From Synchiropus splendidus (lineage: Eukaryota > Chordata > Actinopteri > Syngnathiformes > Callionymidae), in the NCBI RefSeq assembly GCF_027744825.2, contig NC_071340.1:5210501-5274500 (forward strand): a stretch of DNA of 64,000 bases, in the 5' to 3' direction. Each line of letters begins with the position of its first letter. The stretch's first letter is position 1. Positions 1 through 48,699 of this stretch are shown here, piece by piece. Both the position numbers and the translations under genes were made by a program. The notes beneath the pieces are model-generated. The model had not been told where the DNA came from. It was given only the letters and a program-made list of their open reading frames with translations, and made no database searches.

Positions 1-2121
1 AACTACTTATCAATAATATGCAATAAAAATGCAATACCTGCTTATTTGTCTGTAATATATCATTATCAAGTACATAAAAGTGAGTTGTTAAGCCTGCAAT
101 AGTCACTAAAAACTTCGTTCTCAACAGCATCACCATTACTGACTATTGGCAGTAAATAAATAAGTTATTAACCTACAGATAATAGTTGTTGTTGTCTTCC
201 CCAATCTAAAGTCTCCCCACAATAAAGTTCAGGAATACAGATGTGAACATCATCACAGTCATTGATATGATAATGATAAAGCTGTATTTATACGGTATAG
301 CACTTTTTGGAATGCTGCTTAAAATGCGCTTTAGAGTGTTTGCAGTTTTAATGGTGGGTGCACATGTAAACATCAATATAGCATGTGATATAGCATTTAT
401 CTGTGCGCAGAGGTAAATGTCAACATATGTATTGGTCAATACAAAAGTCAAATCCCTTTAGTGGAGACAAACCAAAAGTAGTCTGTACCAGTTTTCAAAG
501 CATTTTTCTTGTGCATCATAGTTTTGCAAAATGGACAAACTGACAATGATGTTTGCGGATGATATGATTAATTTAAGAGTGCAAGAGCAGGTTGCAGTAT
601 GAGAGGAAGAGGGAACGACTCAGTTCAAAAAATGCAATAGGAGAAAGGAGATGGAAGACTTCTAACTGGCACATTCAGACGTTTGAAACACATGTTGAGG
701 GGAGACAAAGCTGGACAAAGAAGGAGAAGGGGATAGGACCAGAACATGCTTGAGGAGCTGCTGTGGCAACCAGTTAGGACTTGCCAAAAAGGGATCACGA
801 AAACTGAGATATAATATGGAACCTGGCCTTTCCTTTTTCGCCTTGTCTCACACAATATGAACAGCTCAATTATAACAAAGTGGTGGAATTTACTGTGTCA
901 TATCCGTGAGATTATTATTGCCAACAGGTTTCAGCAAATGTTTTTTCAATGTTCACAAAAGCAACTGCCTGCGTGACGGTCGTTGACCATGACTGGCCCA
1001 GAACCATCAAATATAGCACAGAGCGTCTACAGAGAGCACATTCAAAGTCTTTTCCTGCTCAGCCTTGTTTTCATGCTGTTGTCTCTGAAAGGATTTGATG
1101 TTCAATAAGGCTGCCGTCGCGCCTAAAAATACCCAAACACAGCAGTCTGCAGGCAAAACTTTGACAGACAGTATGACTGTATGACAGACTGTATGAAGGA
1201 GTGGGCGAGAGGAGAAGAGGCGAGGTTGTTTCATCAGAGAGAGAGAGATATCTGATGTGCCCACTATAGGGCCAAATCACCTGCTGTAGCTCTGATAAAT
1301 AATACAAAAGCAGCCTAGTTTCGTGGCCCAGCCCTGTCTAGTCGATCTCTGGAAGTCCTGTCAAGTCTATTCAAGTCAGCATTATATAAGAGATCTCTTA
1401 TCAACAATAACCGCCTCAAGATATTACCCCCTCAACACACTGCGTTCTTCAATTTAAATCCTCGAAAAGGTCAAGACTAAGATTTGGCTGGCAGGCGGGT
1501 GTAAGAAACAGAGTGTGAATAATTAGTGTCTGTGTTACCATGGTGACAAAGTGCACCGTACAGTGTCAAAGCAGAAGGAGAGCACTACATGGGAGTGGAC
1601 TTCCCACAGATCTGAGAGCCATCCCTGCCGAGCGAGTACGAATGGAGTCGTCTCTGCTCAGACAAACAACAAGACTGTGGACTCGTTCATTGTGAGTGGC
1701 CTCTTTATCAGAATCCGCCTAGTTTGGGCTGAAAAAAGCCGCTTGGTGTTTCTAGTCTTTGTTTAACCGTCGATTCCTGAAATCCATGTTTTCTTTTAGT
1801 TTAAGAACAACTGTTAGTTCCGTCTTAATACTTTTGTGGGAAAATGATTAGAAGAAAAAACATGTAGAACTATTATTATTATTATTATTATTATATTTCT
1901 GGGCTGGATTTGGCCCTGGGGCCTGGGGTCTGACACATATTAGTCTCAAACATGACTAGCTGGAGAGATGTTTTCAGCATGACCAACAGGGACAAGGGAA
2001 CCCATCAGTATTTCCACATAACAGTTGACCCTCTCCCACGATCTGACAGGGATGGATGTAGTTGAAATGACAATGTCATCTAAAATGTATATATACAAAT
2101 GCATTTCAGTGTACCACTCAC
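1..2121 (-). other. tmem8b-like intron sequence, no coding exon seen
   Basis: Read in both directions I see no stretch that looks like the EGF module or membrane helices of the TMEM8 family, and no other gene. The segment holds only AT-rich sequence and a short (ATT)n run near 1873-1893. It is best taken as part of the intron after the fifth coding exon. Confidence 0.6.
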
Positions 2122-16949
<14,828 letters not shown>

Positions 16950-17450
16950 GGTCCGTGGTGGTGGGCTCCAGCCCGGTGCAGGTCTGGGTCTCGGTGGTGG
17001 TTCACATTTTACATCTTTTTTTTTTCTTTGCTTCGCCAACGACCAGCTGTTTGCGCATGACGTCATCAAGACGCGGGCGGGGCATCGCCTTGACACCCGA
17101 GCTGATTTGACAACCTCAATATGTCTTGGCTGCTTAGTGGGTGAGGGGAACAGTCAGTCAACATAGGGGGCGGCGCTCGCACACACTGCAGCACAGACGG
17201 CGTAACACAGCAGCGCGCCCGCAATTCTCACGCGGCTCCTGAGATGGTCAGGTGGAGGGCACGCGTCACGTGACGGGCGCTGGTTCAGCTGGAGCCTCGA
17301 TGGCCCACGGGTGGCTCCAGGACACCGGAAGTGGTGGGCAAGCAACCAATAATCGGAGCACGTTTTCTCGCACCGCTCCGTGTGGTGTTGCCAAGTCAAC
17401 TTGACAGCTGAGAAGAGGAACCTGGACCGTCCCCAAAAACTCATCAGTTG

Positions 17451-18464
17451 GGACAGTGGCTCAAGAGCTGTTAAATGGTGACCACATCATCTTCGCCAAG
17501 TCTGCAGTGGTCAGTGACTGTTGTCCAAGGATGCTTGACTCAATCCTCCCAATCCCAACCAGAGTCCATTCATGAGGTTGTGATAGTCAGTTGACAATTT
17601 TGATGGCAATTTTGTTTTTTAGTAAAACAAAGCTAAATTTCAAGGCTTGCGAAGGAGACAGAGGTATGCTGTTGTCAAGTACACAATAGTGGAGTGCCAA
17701 CACAGTGTGCAAGATATTTGAACATTAATAAAACATGCTGGTCAACCAGTGAATCCTTGCACCCTGTTGTCCAACACGCAAATGAAGGAGCTGTGCACGT
17801 CTTCTCCAACATGCATGCGACTCATATTTAGTATAAAAAAGGACGATCCCAGAAATGAAGCACAGGTATTACTTATTTCTTTAATTTAAATGTTTTATTT
17901 ATTTTAGTTTTTTTTTTTTTTTTACGTACACAAGTTGGCAGTTATTTAATCATAATGGTAGCATTACCCGAAAGTCTGAACTTGATTACCTCCTCTAACT
18001 GGTTGTTACAAGACTCAAAGAACAAGATACAGGTGGCTCCCTCCAGATGGGGTGAGATGTTCGGTCTTCTGGACTACACTCAAAGTAAAAATGCTGCTAC
18101 TTTGCGTCAAAGAAATTGGTTAACTTTCAGTAGATAGTGGGTCCAATCTCCTTAGTTGCCCCTGAAGGCCTCATTATGTGTAATGTAGCAAAGTTAAACA
18201 GCGCCCCCTTATGACTTGGTCAGAATCAAACTTAACAATACTTTATTACCTTTATATTTTGACATTTACAATATTTGATGAACATACAAAACAGCAAGGG
18301 ATTTAAGGCAAAAGTCATGGCCATCTTCTCACACTAGATCGGCACTAACATAGTATGATTCATCCAGAAGTTTTGTTGAGGTCTGTGACAAAGCTACCGG
18401 TTCATAATTCACTTTTACTACCAACACAATCTGAGAAGTGAAACAAATCAACAATCGCTGCCCA
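17451..18464. other. Spacer between the tmem8b-like gene and mccc2
   Basis: The two genes follow one another on the minus strand with only about 1.5 kb between the mccc2 stop codon and the tmem8b-like ATG. The part near 18465 should include the mccc2 3' UTR. A poly-T run lies at about 17908-17923. No further gene seen. Confidence 0.6.
18242..18247 (-). terminator. Candidate polyadenylation signal of mccc2
   Basis: AATAAA on the minus strand (TTTATT on plus), about 220 bases downstream of the mccc2 stop codon. Position is plausible, but the hexamer is common in AT-rich DNA and the cleavage site is unknown. Confidence 0.4.
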
Positions 18465-40171
<21,707 letters not shown>

Positions 40172-40280
40172 GATCGGGTCTCCACAGCTCAATGTGAACG
40201 CTGCAAACTACTAGCTTTGCTAGCTAGTAGCGTTCTTGCTCTCTGATTAGTGTGCAGTCAGAGAGCAATGTTGCTGCCAC
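40172..40280 (-). promoter_or_regulatory. mccc2 5' UTR and core promoter region
   Basis: The bases just upstream of the mccc2 ATG, on the minus strand. GC content is higher across the first exon and falls away beyond it. No TATA box is obvious, as is usual for a housekeeping mitochondrial gene. Confidence 0.4.
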
Positions 40281-40594
40281 CAAGTGGTCAAAAATGTCAA
40301 TGCAAGTCAATTCTCAGATTAGATTTGATGGGTTGTTTGCATTAGATTAGCGTCTTTTTATTTCTAAAAAAGATATTTAACATAAGAAAAATAAACGTGA
40401 CGGCGTCCTCTACATTACAGTGCATAGTGAATTCACTGCACATTACTGTAAGAAAACATTGGAACATTTGAACAAACATTTGACTGACTGTAAACAAATC
40501 TGAATTGATTGACATCTCATAAAACCTCTTTATCTTCTGGTCAGTTTGTTGAAACCACAACTACGTTAAGGGGAAAAAGACCTATTTTCATGAA

Positions 40595-40755
40595 ATCCTG
40601 TATCCACACTGTAAACTGGATCACTCCGAATATGTAATCATTTATGCCTGGTCCCATTTCACACATTTCCTGAAAATTTAATCTAAATCTCTCATTCATA
40701 GACAAACAGACAACCAACTCTGTCAAAAACACAAGCTCCTTTGCGGAGATTATAA
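40595..40755 (+). repeat. Interspersed repeat, copy 3 of the 5.57-kb element
   Basis: Shares gtatccacactgtaaactgg atcactccgaa, cctggtcccatttcac, catagacaaacagacaacca and the aagctcctttgcggag end with the other two copies. Lies about 430 bases upstream of mccc2. Confidence 0.45.
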
Positions 40756-41570
40756 TTATTCAGCTCAGACATGAACATGCATCCAAGATCCCTTGTGACC
40801 CGAAACCCAGGATTTTTAGATCTTCAGTCTTATGTTATCCCTACTGAACTATTTCAGCACACACCCCCCCCGCTTGAATGCATGTTAAATAATACATGCA
40901 CATATACACTGAATCAAGCAAACAGTCTAACAGAGACCATGAATGCTAACCCATGGTTTCAGAGTTGTTAGTGGCAATAGTAGTAGTAGAAGAAGGAGGT
41001 TATTTCAATGCCACATCTAACATAAATCTCCAGTGCGAAGAACCATCATCATCCATTTCTGACAACGCTACTATAAAGACTTGCTGCCGCAGTCTCATTG
41101 AACTGCTCATGCACAATCAAGGTGCATTTTCTGTATCTGAACTTGATGTCAGAATGTGAGCATCTCGACTGAAGCTGTGAATTCTGAGGTTATGCCACCA
41201 ATTCTGGTCTCCACGACTAGAGTGAGGCTAAATATATAAGAGGCAAGGCCGTTTCTTGCTTATCGGCAATCGAGGGGAATGCAGGTGAATTGACCGTTTT
41301 CATCTCCTTACCTGTTTATTACACCTATTATATGCTCACAAATAAAACTGGCTATAAGTAAAGTTTAAAGAAACACACCATGGTTTGTGTTTTTTAGTTT
41401 TATTAGGTTGTTGGACCACTCACGTAGTTAAGGCAGGGAGGGAATGTTGTTGTCAGTGTTGATCAGTGGGAGTTGTCTTTCACATCGTTGACACTGTTAT
41501 TTTAGCTACTTAAGATTAGTTACTTAAGATTAATTTACTAAGCTTAGCGTGCTCTTTAAAGGGCCCTAAG

Positions 41571-41660
41571 TAAAAAAATTCTGGTTACTCACATAACCTA
41601 GGTTCTATGAACATGTGCATAGCCCTCTAACAGTCTTTGCTATTGGTTAAACCACCTGGA
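41571..41660 (+). mobile_element. Solo terminal repeat of a DIRS-like element
   Basis: ggttactcacataacctagg ttctatgaacatgtgcatag ccctctaac matches the 49-base terminal block at 51842-51890 with a few C/T or G/A changes. It is followed by tgctattggttaa, as in the DIRS end at 50.2 kb. No internal DIRS coding sequence follows. Confidence 0.7.
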
Positions 41661-41789
41661 GACCTCGTATAGTAACAGTAGAATAAGGGGGTAGTTGTTT
41701 TGAAAACCTACTTTTTACTCACCAAAAAACTATTGAAGATAATGAGGGCAGATGGGTTATGGTTGTGGAAAAAATTGGAGGTTCCAAAA

Positions 41790-42015
41790 TAACATTATAA
41801 CAAATAGTATGTCTAGATTCAACAAATATTGTCAATCCTATACTTACCAAATGAAGATGGACCAACATTTTTCAAAAAGATCCTTTCATCCTTACTTGCA
41901 AAGGAAGCAGAAGGGTTTACTCTCATGACGGGAGATTTTAATATAGGAGAAGAAAGAGAACCATATAGCTACACAACCCATAGATGTTACTCCCCCATCT
42001 GGAAAGACTCTTGAT
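41790..42015 (+). mobile_element. L1-like LINE, endonuclease fragment
   Basis: Plus-strand frame SILYLPNEDGPTFFKKILSS then LLAKEAEGFTLMTGDFNIGE carries the P-N-x-D and G-D-F-N endonuclease motifs of L1-type elements. It is about 60 codons long and truncated on both sides. Confidence 0.65.
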
Positions 42016-42025
42016 GGGGGAGTAA
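41987..42025. repeat. 13-bp perfect inverted repeat
   Basis: ttactcccccatc and gatgggggagtaa separated by 13 bases, at the 3' edge of the L1-like fragment. Confidence 0.85.
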
Positions 42026-42253
42026 TGATCAATGAGTGCATGGTAGCTACTTGTGTTTATACATGTTTCTCGTATCAGCAACACACAGCCACAGAGCTTA
42101 AGACTGTAAAATTGAACCAATAACACAATCAGATCATGCTCCAGAAATTCTGGGCCTTGGCGATCAATCTCTTTGCCAGCATAGAAAATCACAAATCTTG
42201 CCCCAGTTCTCTCTCCGCATGTCCGACAACCCGCTACTATAGGTCGACTCTCT

Positions 42254-42292
42254 GGGCCATGTGATCTGGCCAGGGGCCAGATCACATGGCCC
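42254..42292. repeat. 18-bp perfect inverted repeat with 3-base loop
   Basis: gggccatgtgatctggcc and ggccagatcacatggccc flank only agg. The hairpin would have 11 G-C pairs of 18. No element or gene explains it. Confidence 0.95.
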
Positions 42293-43017
42293 CTGCTGCT
42301 TACTCTGGTTCGGAGGTTTAAAACTCCATGACTGAGTGCAATCATCATAACTCCGGTGTGTCCTAGTGCCCGATGCTTCCCGGAACTACTGCAACTCTCA
42401 AAGGGCAAGTATTGGGTGCCTCCAAAGAGATGTCATGGACGTGTTCCGAGGCGCCCTGCACTCGCCTATTCTCCCGGGACATCCTCTAAAAGCGTGGGGG
42501 TTCAGAGTCTGAGATGAATGAGGCGAACCCCGATGATGATGTAAAAACGCAAGAGCTCCTTCTATCAGAAGACTCTACGCTGCAAAAAAAAACATATTTT
42601 TAATAAATGATGTGTGTAATTCTGTCAGTAATTCTATCAGTACTTTTTGGCTCGTGTCCTCTGTATCCACGATCAGGTCTTGCTAGCTGCTATTTTCGGC
42701 GAGAAGTGAACGGTTCAATATAACCATTGTTCTCTGTGCGAAGCCCTCTTGTCTCATCACCCAGCTACTACACATAGTGCAAAAGTTGAATGAATGGTGA
42801 GGCATTGTTATGCCACCCACTTTATAGGTTGGTAGCCCCCATTGGGTGGCAAGTTCATGGCTTTCCTCCAGTGCCGGAACAGGGTTCCTGGAGAATATCC
42901 AATAGTGAAGCCTTAATAGAGTGCTTCACACACTTCAGAGAATAATGGTTACAGTAGGTAGCCTACCTTTTTCCATGTGAATACCACAAAATCTTTAAAG
43001 ACGAGCTGATCCCAGTT

Positions 43018-43930
43018 TTATGCAGAGCATATAATTGTTCTCTCATATAAGTTGCCTCTGACCTTTGTACACACTCCTGCACTTCTTCGTTCCTCATCCA
43101 CTTTTCTTCCAGATGACATACCAAGAACTCTTCTACCTGTCTCCCTGATCACCTCAACCGTAGTTGTCCAGTCATCTGGAAGTCCTTCTTGGCCACCCAA
43201 AGCCTGCTTCAATCACTGAAAACAACACAAGCCTCTTTCTCTTTCAGCTTCCACCACTTTGTCTTCTTTTCTGCCTTTTCCCTCTTCACCTTCCTCACCA
43301 CCATGGTCATCCCGCACACCACCATCCTAAGTTGTCTGGCCACACTCTCACCCACTACCTTACAATCACTAATCTCCTTCAAGTGACATGGTCTGCACAA
43401 GGTATAATCCACCTGTGTGTTCCTACCTCCACTTCTGTTGGTCATCCTATGCTCCTCCTTCTGGAAGACAGTATTGACCACAGACATTTCCATCCTTTTT
43501 GCAAAGTCTACAACCATCTGACCTTCAGTGTTCCTATCCTGGATACCAAACTTTCCCATCACTTCCTTGTCACCTCTGTTTCCTGCACCAACATGTCCAG
43601 TGAAGTCTGCCCCACTGACCACTCTCTCACCTCTGGGAATACTCTCCTGCAGTTCATCTAATTCACTCCAGAAGGTCTTCTCCTCAAGGTCACATCCTAC
43701 TACATTGAAGATGACCTCTTCAATTTCTAACTTGAGACCGATCACTCTGTCTGATACTCTTTTCACTTCTAGGACATTCCTGACAAACTCCTCCTTCAAG
43801 ACGACTCCCACTCCATTCCTCTTTCCATCTACACCTTCATAAAACAGTTTAAAACCTGCTCCTAAGCTTATAGCCTTGCTACCTTTCCACTTGGTCTCCT
43901 GAACACACAGAATATCCAACTGGTGAATCT
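43018..43930 (-). mobile_element. RTE-like LINE, endonuclease domain fragment
   Basis: A 236-codon minus-strand frame begins LDILCVQETKWKGSKAISLG and carries the apurinic-type endonuclease blocks: Q-E-T-K, G-V-G-V-V-L, and a Q-V-D-Y (NTQVDYTLCR) close to the end. After a frameshift near 43210 the linker continues as QALGGQEGLPDDWTTTVEVI RETGRRVLG. The D-F-N motif has become GADFTGHV, so a catalytic Asn is changed. Reverse transcriptase is absent. The piece is an internal LINE fragment, not active. Confidence 0.8.
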
Positions 43931-44554
43931 TAGTATTAGTATGTCTACAAAGTTGTATATTTTTCTTAGTTATCTTATCTTAAGTTATTTGGTAACCCAC
44001 CTATTCACCATGGATCAAACTACATTAATATTTCAATATTAAAATATTCAATTGTGAACATTGGCTCCACTGTGAGCTCAAGAAATAGGATATCTACAAG
44101 TCCATTTTTATTTGCAGATATGCTGACGGAGATGATGTCACTGAAATGTGAAATTCATTGAAAGTCAGTTTTCCACTCAGTTGGATATAAAACCCGAAGT
44201 GAATTGTGTAATATATTTAGCAGCGATAAAAGGTGACTTCTGAAAATGACTATGTTCTTTTTCTCCTCCCCCAAAAGAGACTCCTTGGCCTCAGAATAAA
44301 AGAGTCTCAACTCTCGAGTCTCAAGAGTTGAGGACTCAGACTTTGAGGAAACCACAAGGTACTGGTCATCTATTTAATTTATTTTGATTATAGAAGGAAT
44401 CACAACGTTCTATGGTTATTTGTGCTTATTGATATTTTGTTGATTGTTTGAATATATTCATGTTAAGCCCCGTTAATTAATTTCATATGTGAAATGCCTA
44501 TATTGCTATTGCAGTCTTCAATAGTGATGTAGTATATATGTATATTTACCTTGA

Positions 44555-45650
44555 GCTCTCTCCACACTGCAGCCAAGCCATTGGACGAGAACTGCTGCCT
44601 AAGTATATCTGAATATAGAGCCTTAACTTTCTTCAGCTGCCTCTGAAACCGATACTTTAAATCATTGTAGCGGTTCCTGTGCCCACTTTTGTGAACTGTG
44701 TCTTTCTCCCATCTTAGCTGTCTGAGTTTCGCTGTGAACCAAGGTTTGTCATTTGAATAACTCACTTGTCTCCTCACAGTAGCTGATCCATGAAGTCACT
44801 GTGTCTGTCACGAACCACCTCTGTTTGGTCAATTTGGTTTGGACCGCTTCCTGCTCCCGCCTCTCTCTCCACCTCTCTCTTCCAAGATTGGGGGTCTTTT
44901 TCCCACCACAGACACACACACACTTGAGTCTGATCCCGCAATCATCCTCTGCATGACTTGAACACCGGCCAAATGACAACCGGTGTTATGACCCTCCGTG
45001 TTTGTCTCGACATCTTGGATGGTTCATCTCTGGACCATGGACATTTTGCTGCCATGCGCTTTCATTTGTGTGTTTTACTGATTGATCTCTTTTTGTTTTC
45101 CATTGTGTCTGTGCCTGATAAACCTGGTTTCACCAAGCACAATAATAGGGGAGTCCTGAAAAGTTTGCACCATGTGCAGGGCTGGTCTGCTAGCACGCAC
45201 TGAGCCTCGTGAACGCAAACTCATGTGGAGAGTAAAATGGCTTCACTGTAAGACATTCCAGAGTGGGAGAGCAGTCTTGCACAATCACCGACACTTCTGT
45301 ACACCACCGATCGTTGATGTAGAAACATACTCCTCCACCTTTGGTTTTGCCGGTGAACTCCAGAACCCTGACACTGACAGTGGAATCCCTCCAGATGAAG
45401 CGCATTGTCCAGGATGAGTTTACTCAACCATGTTTCTATGAAACACAAGAGGAAAAGTCCCTGTTCCTTCTCAAGATCATGTTATTGCTGAGCAAGTGGA
45501 CGTTGGAGAGGAATATCCTGGGAATGGGTCTGCGCAAGCCACTTCGGCGAAGGCGAACGAGTGAACTGGCTGAAACGTATCTCTGGTGTAAGAATGCCCG
45601 GTTGTACCTTAAAAACACAAAAACAAGCAAAATAACATGCACGATAATGC
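44555..45650 (-). mobile_element. L2/Rex1-like LINE, endonuclease and linker fragment
   Basis: Minus-strand frames give RRSGLRRPIPRIFLSNVHLL, CFIETWLSKLILDNALHLEG, KTKGGGVCFYINDRWCTEVS (endonuclease), then FVTDTVTSWISYCEE and SYSNDKPWFTAKLRQLRWEK and QQFSSNGLAAVWRELK (linker before the RT). At least three frame changes are present, and a stretch at about 44880-45180 has no recognisable coding match. Reverse transcriptase is missing on this strand. Confidence 0.72.
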
Positions 45651-45799
45651 CAGGCCTGTCACTGATCAAACTTGGAACACTCTTTCATCATTATACCATG
45701 ATGTTCAGGGGGTTTGGTCGTCCTAAAGTAGCATCGTCTCTGCAACCAAAACAATGCCTAATGAGTGCTTCACCATCCATCGCTGCTCAACTCCTCCAT

Positions 45800-46200
45800 A
45801 ACTGTGATCAGCTGCAGCCGGCGGTGGTGACGAGGCTACGTGAACATGCAGCGATGGCAACGAGAAGAGTTGAGTCATCATCCAGTCCATCCTCACCTCC
45901 TCCATCACTGTCTGGTACAACAGCGCCACCTCCAGCAACAATAGCAGACTGCAGCGCGAGAAAGTGATCGGTTGCAGCCTGCCACCTCTTCAGGACCTGT
46001 ATGCCTCTAGGACCCAGAGACGTGCAGGTCGGACCAGAGCCGACCCTTCTCACCCTGGACATGGACTGTTTGATCCTCTTCCCTCTGGCAGGAGGCTATG
46101 GTCAATCCAGACCAGAACCTCCCGTCACAGGAACAGCTTCTTCCCCTCGGCCTTTGTTGTTTATTTTATTTTTTATTTTTTGTCAGCACTTTATTCCAAA
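45800..46200 (+). mobile_element. L2/Rex1-like LINE, reverse transcriptase C-terminal end
   Basis: Plus-strand frame reads NNSRLQREKVIGCSLPPLQD, LYASRTQRRAGRTRADPSHP and GHGLFDPLPSGRRLWSIQTR, then TSRHRNSFFPSA. This is the conserved terminal segment of fish L2/Rex1 LINE polyproteins. It lies head-on to the minus-strand fragment next to it. Inactive stub. Confidence 0.75.
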
Positions 46201-46759
46201 ACACTTTCCTAGTTGGTGGGATCCCCACTGACCATGGCAATTTCATTCTTTCAGATTCTGATGTTTGGGGGATCTCTGAGATGAAATGTGTGTGCCATAT
46301 CTGAATGGTGTACTTGTTTATAGTCTGAGAGAAAAATTTGAGAAAAGTCCTGCAACAACAAAATTAGGGTGGTATGAAATTAAGATGTAAGTAAAGTGCA
46401 ATGAAAATATTGCCACAAAATTGGCTGATTAATTTTCAAAACTGTGTCAACAGGTGCTTTCATGAACAGTTTTTACTGTTGGGGGGCGCCATCACTTTCT
46501 TTATCATTTTTGTCTTTGCAAGAACTTCTCCATAGTTAATAACTATCACAGACTTGCGGGTGTCAAGTCAATTCAGAGGCACACTATGCCACCATATGTG
46601 TCTAATGCTTTAAAACTGAGCATCTCGCGGCCCTCACGGCCCAAAAGTGTAAAACAAACAAACTCTTAAATATAAAATAAAGCTGCCCAAACTGGATGAA
46701 GTCTCGTCAGGGTGTCAAATTTGATTACAGAAGAGAAAGGCCACTGCAGGATGGTTCCT

Positions 46760-47060
46760 GGAGGCCACACGGCTGCCTTGTGGTTAGCAGTCTCGTCTTG
46801 CAGCAAGAAGGTTGCGAGTTTGATTCCAGGGTCGGACTGGTGGCATTTGCGCATGGAGTTTGTCAGTGTGCTCGTGGGTTTTCTCTGGGTACTCCGGTTT
46901 CCTCCCACGGCCCAAAGACATGCTCAGAAGTTAATTGGACACTCAAATTGCCCCTCGGTGTGTGAATGGTGTGCGTGCCCTGCGATGCACTGGCAACCTG
47001 TCCAGGATGCACCCTGAACAGGAATGGGCAGTGGTCAACTGACAATGTGTGTATGTCTTT
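46760..47060 (+). mobile_element. tRNA-like SINE or SINE-headed repeat
   Basis: Starts with tRNA promoter-like boxes: tggttagcagtctcgtcttg (A-box region) and ggttgcgagtttgattcc (B-box-like). The body holds the frequent fish repeat motifs gggttttctctgggtactcc, ggtttcctcccacggcccaa agacatgc and gccctgcgatgcactggcaacctgtcc (split here as read). Non-coding; all ORFs are accidental. Confidence 0.65.
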
Positions 47061-47249
47061 ACTTCACTGGTAACACAAATAAAAAAATAAAATGATAAAG
47101 AAATCAGCACGTTTAAAGGCTTCCCACTATTTTTTTTTCACATTACTTAAATTTGGACCACATACACTAACCCATGGTTCAACAGTAGTGAACAGTGTTA
47201 GGAATATAAAACTTCACCTTAATTGATGGTGTGTGAAAGAACCATGTTC

Positions 47250-47500
47250 CATAGTCATCTGCTTATCCCTTGCTGGGTCACGGGGGCAGCAGCTTCAGAA
47301 GGTTGCGCTAAATGCCCTTTTCCTGGGCAACATCCACCAGCTCCGTTTCAGGCACTGAAACACCTCCAAAGGGAGGCGTCCAAGGGGGCATCCTCAACTG
47401 ACCCTTCTCAACATGGAGAAGTAGCATATCTTCTCCGAGTCGCTCCCGAGTGACAGAACTCCTCATCTTATCCCTAATGGAGACCCCCCTCACCCGTTAT
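47250..47500 (-). mobile_element. Rex3/RTE-like LINE, diverged C-terminal fragment
   Basis: Minus-strand frame reads RDKMRSSVTRERLGEDMLLL HVEKGQLRMPPW, which is a shrunken version of DRVRSSVIREELGVEPLLLH IERNQLRWLGHLIRMPPG in the 56-kb copy. The GHLI segment is missing, so there is an internal deletion. Confidence 0.6.
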
Positions 47501-48699
47501 TACAATTGTAGGTATTGTTTTTGTAAAGTACGTATAGGCTGTGAACATTAACCTTATCTATCATGCTCATAATATTTTTATACTGTTGTTAAAAAAGTGC
47601 TGTGGAGGGTTTGTAAAGGTGCGAATACACATAAAGTAGTCACATAATCTGCCACCTATTGCAGGTGGTCCCGGAATCCAACACCTGCATTAAACGAGGA
47701 ATAACTGCATTTCAAAAACACAAAATCACCTTTCAGTGATATCTACAGTGAAACATTAAAACAAAACTAACCGTGCAGAAATGAGGCGGCCTCGCTTCTC
47801 ATTTCAAAATTGGAACTAAAGTTGCTTTTAAGTGGGAATCAGAGTTGGTTTCAAAACTCTAAAAAACACCCGCTCTGACCTCAGTCCTTTATTCGGTGGA
47901 GCGGAGCACGAGCTGAAGAGCATTCAAAACAAGAGCTTTTAGTTCATTTGGTTTGAAGAGGCTTTTCTCCTCCAACACTCCCACCTTTTCGATCAGCATG
48001 CACACCGGCGACCGTGACCCACACTCAAACAGCCGCTTCTGTTTTCTTAGGAAATATACAATCCTCCACTCTCTGCATGAACTTCCACCCTCTCACTCAT
48101 CTGGCTCTCTCCACTTAGCCGTCAACTTTGAACTCTCCTCAACACTGCAGCTGTGAAGTGACAGAATAGATGTAGAGGCATGAAAAGCCACTTATAGTTT
48201 GATGACTGCACAGAGCACAGAAGAGGAGAGTGCCTCGGTATGAAAAGAAAGCGAGTTGCTTTAGCTGGAGCGATTTATGGAAAATAAGGCAGAAGACAAA
48301 AGATTTTGTTAAAGTTCAAAGTTGCCTTTTTCAGAAATATGTTTTTATTTTATGATTTTACTTGATCCTAAAGTTTCTATTCAAATGTGGAAAAGAACGC
48401 AGCAGAAGGAAATTAAATTTACTTTAGTTACTTTGTTTTTAACAACGTATATCTGTTTTTCTGTGTTACAACTCAACCAGTTATGGACAGACCTGAAAGA
48501 CATTTTCAGGATGTATCGGGATCATGGTGAAGGGAAGACGTGATTGGATTTAAGGGCTGATCAAAAGGTGCGTTTGGTTTTGCAGTTCTATTGTAAGACT
48601 TTGTGTCCGTTATTCCCAATCCTGTGACCTTCTAGGGTTAAAAAGAAGCCTTGACTTCTTGACTTAATGAAACACAACATTGAGTAAAATCAACAAAGT

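Noticed and set aside
43164..43661. 165-codon plus-strand ORF
   Set aside because: Antisense to the RTE-like endonuclease frame.
45341..45967. 208-codon plus-strand ORF
   Set aside because: Most of it is antisense to the minus-strand LINE endonuclease fragment; only the last part overlaps real LINE coding, in a different frame.
46780..46850. Possible tRNA gene
   Set aside because: A/B-box-like sequences are present, but no cloverleaf can be drawn and the body is a known type of dispersed repeat, so it was listed as SINE-like.
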